A stretch of DNA of 64,000 nt from Chloroflexota bacterium. GTDB taxonomy: Bacteria; Chloroflexota; Anaerolineae; DTLA01. The position numbers and the translations under genes were made by a program. The first letter of the stretch is position 1. Every line of letters begins with the position of its first letter. The DNA is taken from assembly GCA_014360805.1 (NCBI GenBank), contig JACIWU010000002.1, positions 26,414 through 90,413 on the forward strand, read 5' to 3'. Below are positions 59,685-64,000 of this stretch, in pieces. The notes beneath the pieces were generated by a model, which was given only the letters and a program-made list of their open reading frames with translations, was not told the DNA's origin and ran no database searches.

Positions 59685-61358
59685 TCATTTTGCACGGTCT
59701 GGCGGGATGGCCAGATACTGGAACAGGCGCGCCGCGATCCGCTGAAAGACCGGCGCTGCGGCTCCCTCGCCGGACCTCACGGTCTGGGGCCGGTCCAGTT
59801 TCACCAGGATCACCAGTTGCGGATCGCTGGCGGGGCCGTAGCCCACGAACGAAGCGATGTAGTCGTTTGGGTCGTACGCGCCGCCTATGGGAATCTCGGC
59901 GGTTCCGGTCTTGCCGGCGATGCTGTAGCCGGGAACCTTCGCCTTGACCAGATATTCGTCCACCACGCGCACCAGAATTCGGGTGAGGGTCTCGGCGGTT
60001 TGGCTGCTGACCGTCCTGCGAATCACGCGGGGCTGGAGTTCTATCACGCGCCCGCCCACGATCTTGCGACGAACCACCTGGGGCGACATGAGGACGCCGC
60101 CGTTGGCGATGGACGAGATCGCCGAGATCATTTGGATGGGCGTAACCGAGATGCCCTGCCCGAACGAGTTGGTGCCCAGGTCCGAGTCGGAGTACAGGGG
60201 GTTGTCGTAGGGCGTTTTGACGATGCCGGGCGCTTCGCCGGCCAGGTCAATTTCGGTGAGTTGGCCGAACCCGAACCGTCGGACGTATGTGTAGAATCGC
60301 TCCTTGCCCATGCGCTGGGTGATGGTGGCAGCAACGACGTTCAGGGAGTTGCCGAGGGCCTCCACGATGTCCACCGTGCCGTGGCCCACTTTGTCCCAGT
60401 TGTAGATTTTGCGGCCGCCGACTTCAATGACGCCGGGATCGTAGAAGAGTTCGCTGGCGGATATGGTCTGGGTGTCCAGGGCAGCGGCATAGGTGATGGG
60501 CTTGAAGATGGAGCCGGGTTCGTAGATCTCGGAGACGTTGGGGTTCAGCCACGTGTTGGCCTGCGCTTTCCAGTACTCCGCCGGGGTGTACGTGGGCCGG
60601 CTGGCCATGGCCAGAATCTCGCCGCTCTTGGCGAGCATTACGATAGCCTGGCCGCTCTTGGCGCCAGTCTGCTTGATTGCGGCGTCCAGTTCTTCCTCCA
60701 CGATGCGCTGCGCGTAGCGGTCAATGGTGAGGACGAGGAGGGTGTCGGAGGCCTGGATGTCGTCCCAGGCGGCCGGCCCCAACTTGGCCAGGGGGACAGG
60801 CTCGCGGTGCAGGTCCTGCTGGTAGTACTCCTCCACGCCGTAGCACCCGCCCGGGTCCGCGTTGACGAAGCCGAGGACATGGGCAGCAAGCGATCCCTCC
60901 GGATAGTAGCGGACGGGGTGGGGCACGGTCTTGACTACCGGGCCAAACGACTCACGGATATTTTTGATTTCTGGCTCTACGGAGCCGCTCTGATGGGTGG
61001 CGAGCGTTACGTAGGCACTGTTCGTCTCCAGGAGGGCGCGGATCTCATCCCGCGGTTTGTTGAGGAGGGGGGCCAGGGCGTCGGCGAGTTTGTCGCGTTT
61101 CTCCGAACTCAACCCGGCAGGACTTGCTTCCACGTCGTATTCAAAGACATCAAAGGCCAGGAGGAACCCGTTGCGGTCGGCCAAAGCGCCGCGCGGCAGT
61201 CGGATGCTGCCGGGTGAGGCTTCGTCCTGCGGCGACGCGCCAACCTTCACGAACTGGCTCACCACGAGCGACAGTGTGAGGAAGATGGCGCACGCGCTGA
61301 ACAGCACGATGAGGATGACCCATCGCTGTCGGGTGATGTCATCTGGCGAGCGATCCAT
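59685..61358 (-). CDS. ftsI: Septal transpeptidase FtsI/PBP2-like penicillin-binding protein
   Basis: 557 residues: short cytoplasmic start, one transmembrane helix (VILIVLFSACAIFLTLSLVV), PBP dimer domain, then transpeptidase with PGSIFKP (active Ser), NSLNVVA (SxN) and AGKTGTAEIP (KTG). Forms the FtsWI pair with the downstream SEDS protein. No PASTA domains. The 150 bases between it and ftsL show nothing recognisable. Confidence 0.96.
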   Translation of the reverse strand: MDRSPDDITRQRWVILIVLFSACAIFLTLSLVVSQFVKVGASPQDEASPGSIRLPRGALADRNGFLLAFDVFEYDVEASPAGLSSEKRDKLADALAPLLNKPRDEIRALLETNSAYVTLATHQSGSVEPEIKNIRESFGPVVKTVPHPVRYYPEGSLAAHVLGFVNADPGGCYGVEEYYQQDLHREPVPLAKLGPAAWDDIQASDTLLVLTIDRYAQRIVEEELDAAIKQTGAKSGQAIVMLAKSGEILAMASRPTYTPAEYWKAQANTWLNPNVSEIYEPGSIFKPITYAAALDTQTISASELFYDPGVIEVGGRKIYNWDKVGHGTVDIVEALGNSLNVVAATITQRMGKERFYTYVRRFGFGQLTEIDLAGEAPGIVKTPYDNPLYSDSDLGTNSFGQGISVTPIQMISAISSIANGGVLMSPQVVRRKIVGGRVIELQPRVIRRTVSSQTAETLTRILVRVVDEYLVKAKVPGYSIAGKTGTAEIPIGGAYDPNDYIASFVGYGPASDPQLVILVKLDRPQTVRSGEGAAAPVFQRIAARLFQYLAIPPDRAK

Positions 61359-61508
61359 ATGCCCCTTTCCCCTCGTTCCCCTGAACCCGAGAACCTTCGC
61401 CCGCGCGGTTCGCGCCGCCGCGCGGTCCTTGCCGATGCCCTGAAGGGCAACTCCACCCCCTGCTCGCGCGACCTGCTCGGCGGCCAGGGGGTGCGTCCAA
61501 CCAGCGAC

Positions 61509-61850
61509 CTATGGGACTGTCAGATAATCCAGCGCCACCGGCGGGCCCAACCCTTCTTCGCGCGCAGCCTTCTCCAGAACGTCCAGGCGCAGGCGCTCGG
61601 CCAACTCCCTGGTGAGTTGGGCCTTTTCACGTTGCAGTTCCAGAATCTGCTGCTGGAGCGATGCGATCTGGTACTCGGCGTGCGTGCGCTGGGTGGTCGT
61701 GTAGAGCGGGATGGCCGCCCAGCAGAACACCGTGAGGGCCGCGATAGCGACAAACAGCCCTTTCTCGCGGATGGCCCGCCACAAGGCACCGGCCCGCGTG
61801 GCGGGTTGAATGTTCGGTTCCCCTTCGGTGTTCTGGCGAACAGCGCTCAT
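61509..61850 (-). CDS. ftsL: FtsL/DivIC-like septum formation protein
   Basis: 113 residues: cytoplasmic tail, one helix (GLFVAIAALTVFCWAAIPLY), then a coiled coil (IASLQQQILELQREKAQLTR) and the typical ending LGPPVALDYLTV. Identified by shape and position between rsmH and the PBP; sequence is weakly conserved in this family. ATG 61850 overlaps the rsmH stop (ATGA). Confidence 0.85.
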   Translation of the reverse strand: MSAVRQNTEGEPNIQPATRAGALWRAIREKGLFVAIAALTVFCWAAIPLYTTTQRTHAEYQIASLQQQILELQREKAQLTRELAERLRLDVLEKAAREEGLGPPVALDYLTVP

Positions 61851-62779
61851 TTCGTGTCCGGCAGCCTTTCTGCGACGCGCAACTTGGCGCTCCTGGCCCG
61901 CGGGTTGGCGTTCACCTCGCGCGGGCTGGGCGTGATGGGCTTCTTCGTAATCGTGCGCAGGGTTGCGCGATGCCCGCAGACGCATTGCGGTATCCCCGGC
62001 GGGCAGATGCAATCCCTGGATTCGTTTCTAAAGAACGTTTTGACGATGCGGTCCTCCAGCGAGTGAAAGGAGATGACCGCCAGCCGCCCCCCTGGCGCCA
62101 GGAGCCGCACCGCCTGAGGCAGCGCCGCCTCCAGGCTCTCCAACTCGCGGTTGGCCGCGATCCGCAACGCTTGAAAGGTGCGCGTGGCCGGATGGATTCG
62201 GCCGCGCCGCCCTGCCGCGCGGGCGATGACTTCGGCCAGTTGGCCGGCGGTGGCGATGGGCCGTGCCCGCACGATGGCCCGAGCGATGGGCCGCGCCTTG
62301 GGTTCCTCGCCGTAGCGCCAGATGAGGGCTGCCAGTTCGTCCTCGCCCAGCGAGTTGACTAGGTCGGCAGCGCTCACGCCTTCCGACGGGTCAAACCGCA
62401 TGTCTAGGCCGCCATCGTCGTGAAACGAGAAGCCCCTGGCGCTGTCGGCAAGTTGCCACGATGAGAGTCCCAAGTCCATCACGATCCCGTTTGCGGCATC
62501 CACCCCGTTATCTCTGGCGACGTGTTCCAGGTCGCGGAAGTTGGCGTGCACCAGAATGGCGCGCTCTCCGAAGTCCGCCAGCCGCAGCCTCGCCAGTTCC
62601 AGGGATCGGGCGTCGGCGTCCAGCCCCAGTAGCCTGCCGCCCGGCCGGGAGGCTTCCAGAATGGCACGGCTGTGCCCTCCCAATCCCACCGTGCAATCCA
62701 CGTACCAGCCCGATGGCCGAATCGCCAGCGCTTCTACGACTTCGTCCAGGAGTACGGGGGTGTGCGCAGGCTCATCCAT
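61847..62779 (-). CDS. rsmH: 16S rRNA m4C1402 methyltransferase RsmH
   Basis: 310 residues. HTPVLLDEVVEAL at the start, VDCTVGLGGHSRAIL and LGLDADARSL (SAM site), GIVMDLGLSSWQLADSARGF, FQALRIAANRELESLEAALP, AVISFHSLEDRIVKTFFR. Usual second gene of the cluster, 26 bases after mraZ. Confidence 0.97.
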   Translation of the reverse strand: MDEPAHTPVLLDEVVEALAIRPSGWYVDCTVGLGGHSRAILEASRPGGRLLGLDADARSLELARLRLADFGERAILVHANFRDLEHVARDNGVDAANGIVMDLGLSSWQLADSARGFSFHDDGGLDMRFDPSEGVSAADLVNSLGEDELAALIWRYGEEPKARPIARAIVRARPIATAGQLAEVIARAAGRRGRIHPATRTFQALRIAANRELESLEAALPQAVRLLAPGGRLAVISFHSLEDRIVKTFFRNESRDCICPPGIPQCVCGHRATLRTITKKPITPSPREVNANPRARSAKLRVAERLPDTK

Positions 62780-62805
62780 ACGAGGCCCTCGTGTCGGCCC
62801 CCGGC

Positions 62806-63243
62806 CTATATGGCGAGGCCGTGTTCGGCCAGTTTGTCGGCGATGAACTCGGCGTCCTGCTCCATGGTCTTGCGATATTCTGCCCAGCGCTTGGGCTGCC
62901 AGATTTCAAATCGGTTGGACATGCCGATGATGACTGCCTCGGAGTCAATCTCGGCGTAGTTGTAAAGGACAGCAGGTATCAGGATGCGCCCCTGACGGTC
63001 GGCGCGCAGGTCTGCCGCGGCGGAGAAAATCAGGCGCGCGTATTCGCGGGTTGGGCGGGGAGTGGAGGGGAGCCCCATGATCTTGTCCACCAGGGACCTC
63101 CATTCGGCCATCGGGTACACGACGATGCAGCGGTCTAGCCCGCGTGTAGCGACCATTCCGTCCTCTAGGTAGGCCCGATATTTGGACGGGATGGTAAGGC
63201 GACCCTTGTCGTCAATAGTATGCAGGTACTCACCGAGAAACAT
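62806..63243 (-). CDS. mraZ: Transcriptional regulator MraZ (with duplicated N-terminal segment upstream)
   Basis: DNA-binding SpoVT/AbrB-like regulator of the dcw cluster; 145 residues from ATG 63243: MFLGEYLHTIDDKGRLTIPS, then a second AbrB repeat with LRADRQGRILIP. The frame stays open to ATG 63294, and those 17 extra residues (MFLNDDAQTIDDKGRLT) are a diverged copy of the first 17. The 63243 start gives the normal family length, but both starts are possible. Three MraZ-type repeats overlap the promoter upstream, implying autoregulation. Confidence 0.93.
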   Translation of the reverse strand: MFLGEYLHTIDDKGRLTIPSKYRAYLEDGMVATRGLDRCIVVYPMAEWRSLVDKIMGLPSTPRPTREYARLIFSAAADLRADRQGRILIPAVLYNYAEIDSEAVIIGMSNRFEIWQPKRWAEYRKTMEQDAEFIADKLAEHGLAI

Positions 63244-63294
63244 GGTGAGCCGGCCTTTGTCGTCAATCGTCTGTGCGTCATCGTTGAGGAACAT
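63243..63294 (-). repeat. 51-bp diverged tandem duplication at the mraZ 5' end
   Basis: The 51 bases before ATG 63243 align codon by codon with the first 51 bases of mraZ (about 35 of 51 identical). Protein TIDDKGRLT is fully kept and most base changes there are synonymous, so the extra copy seems to have been under protein-level constraint. Confidence 0.8.
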
Positions 63295-63353
63295 GGTATG
63301 CCGCCCTGGTCGGCCCTAGTTAGGGGCCTGTGATGCACTTTCCCTCTACCTTG

Positions 63354-63378
63354 CCCCACTTTGACCCATTATACACCA
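63354..63378 (-). promoter_or_regulatory. MraZ binding repeats
   Basis: Three TGGKN-type repeats on the minus strand, TGGTG (63378-63374), TGGGT (63368-63364) and TGGGG (63358-63354), spaced exactly 10 bases apart. This is the known MraZ operator layout (TGGGN with 5-base spacers). They flank and touch the -10 box. Confidence 0.75.
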
Positions 63379-63396
63379 CTTCTTGGAATATGTAAA
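63368..63396 (-). promoter_or_regulatory. Promoter of the dcw cluster
   Basis: Minus strand TTTACA (63396-63391), 17-base spacer, perfect TATAAT (63373-63368). It is the only strong promoter seen for the 17-gene run that ends with ftsZ. Confidence 0.8.
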
Positions 63397-63507
63397 GCCC
63401 CTGCGCGAAGTTTTAAAATTAGACTCTGCATTTTCACCCATCGTTCACATATGCGCAGCGGCTTTGCCCTGGCCGGAGGTTGTCTGGCGTGCGAGTTAAG
63501 GTGCGTT

Positions 63508-63898
63508 TGTGCCCAAGCGGGTCTGTAAGCCGAGTTCTGTAGCCGCGCGAGCGGCCGGCGGTCATCTATCTGGGGTGGCAGTTACCTGACACCTCTAGCG
63601 ACCTACCCAAGGGCGCAGGCGAGCAGCCTGTCGGCGGCACAGCCGCCTTGCCCTCCTATTTGGTCTTGCTCCCGGTGGGGTTTGCCTAGCCAGCCCGGTC
63701 ACCCGGACTGCTGGTGGTCTCTTACACCACCTTTTCACCCTGACCCCCGTCGCCGCGAGGCGGCGAGGGCGGTTGTTTTCTGTGGCACTTTCCGTCGGGT
63801 CGCCCCGCCTGGACGCTATCCAGCACCGTGCTCTGTGGAGCTCGGACTTTCCTCGGTTGGACGGATCCAACCGCGACCGCCCGACCTGCTTGGGCACA
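63508..63898 (-). ncRNA. rnpB: RNase P RNA
   Basis: Catalytic RNA that matures tRNA 5' ends, about 391 bases, bacterial type. The 5' segment carries GAGGAAAGTCCGAGCTCC, the conserved CRI-like core, and the 3' segment ACAGAACTCGGCTTAC. The first and last bases pair as helix P1 (TGTGCCCAAGC with GCTTGGGCACA), which fixes both ends. The distal part has ACAGAA and GGGTAAGG-like conserved loops. Any open frames across it are fortuitous. Its own promoter lies at 63905-63933. Confidence 0.95.
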
Positions 63899-63904
63899 CC
63901 GATA

Positions 63905-63933
63905 ATGATAGCGGAGGTGGTAGGGAATGTCAA
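63905..63933 (-). promoter_or_regulatory. Promoter of rnpB
   Basis: Minus strand TTGACA (63933-63928), 17-base spacer, TATCAT (63910-63905). The predicted start at about 63898 coincides with the 5' end of helix P1. Confidence 0.8.
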
Positions 63934-63956
63934 ATGGCGCCCGTTGGACGATTGGA

Positions 63957-64000
63957 GGCCAAGGTGCGACGCACTTCCGGAAGTGCGTCGCACCTTGGCC
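63957..64000 (+). repeat. Dispersed hairpin repeat, copy C (perfect 44-base palindrome)
   Basis: Two 22-base arms with no spacer; the arm begins GGCCAAGGTGCGACGCACTT. The core GTGCGACGC is shared with copies at 7341 and 41932. It ends at the window edge, so the repeat may extend further. Confidence 0.85.

Noticed and set aside
63595..63993. Minus-strand frame near the right edge
   Set aside because: It runs through the RNase P RNA gene, which has conserved core sequences, closing P1 pairing and a matching promoter.
1..64000. tRNA or rRNA genes
   Set aside because: I looked in all intergenic gaps for T-loop and acceptor patterns and for rRNA signatures and found none. A covariance-model scan would be decisive.

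Overview
The window looks like a chromosomal stretch of a GC-rich Chloroflexota bacterium (Anaerolineae-like). This is inferred from several things seen together: lipoproteins with long Pro/Thr/Ala linkers after the lipobox, a Gram-positive-style division cluster that carries mraZ and the small basic protein (DUF1290), an LCP-family wall protein, a B12-dependent ribonucleotide reductase and sigma-70-type promoters. No rRNA, tRNA, prophage or CRISPR was found. Genes are tightly packed, with many ATGA overlaps and several GTG or TTG starts.

Layout. 1-1060: the 5' part of murB, coupled to a Thr/Pro-rich stalked membrane protein, reading left from a strong promoter. 1110-7233: a divergent glycerol-phosphate operon (ugpA, ugpE, ugpB, ugpQ, glpK) that lacks its own ATPase gene. 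7425-11378 (minus): a beta-CASP-like RNase coupled to a peptidase S51/cysteinyl-tRNA-synthetase-tail fusion, then an LCP protein. 11567-17086 (plus): a PHP-AlbA_2 fusion, mogA, an MFS transporter and a coupled pair of nitrilase-fold proteins, one of them catalytically dead. 17082-17864: a REP-associated tyrosine transposase framed by its palindromes. 17958-21518: a lipoprotein, an acyltransferase-like gene, a second MFS carrier and an AMMECR1 protein. 21792-29006 (minus): a fatty-acid synthesis run accC-accB-fabK-fabD-fabG-fabF-fabH, with a MaoC-like dehydratase gene diverging from it.

29919-37149 (plus): an IclR regulator with its own promoter and operator-like palindrome, a MoaD/ThiS-like sulfur carrier, a full LivKHMGF-type ABC importer and an Ldh2-family dehydrogenase. 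They end at a strong terminator and look like one uptake-and-oxidation unit for an unidentified organic acid or amino-acid-like substrate. 37239-41887: a large lipoprotein with a membrane tail, a cysteine-bearing unknown, a [4Fe-4S] ferredoxin and an MscS channel. 42036-45862 (minus): nrdR-nrdJ behind tandem NrdR boxes; nrdJ holds a 363-residue intein at its catalytic cysteine.

46285-63294 (minus): the division and cell-wall cluster mraZ-rsmH-ftsL-ftsI-murF-mraY-murD-ftsW-murG-two CvpA-like membrane genes-murC-ddl-ftsQ-sbp-ftsA-ftsZ. It is driven by a promoter overlapped by three MraZ-type repeats. murE is missing from the cluster and murB lies about 45 kb away. 63508-63898 is the RNase P RNA gene with its own promoter, and the window ends in a perfect 44-base palindrome of a family dispersed through the region.

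The least familiar modules are the S51-CysRS-tail fusion coupled to the RNase, the dead/active nitrilase pair, the PHP-AlbA_2 protein and the duplicated MraZ N-terminus.
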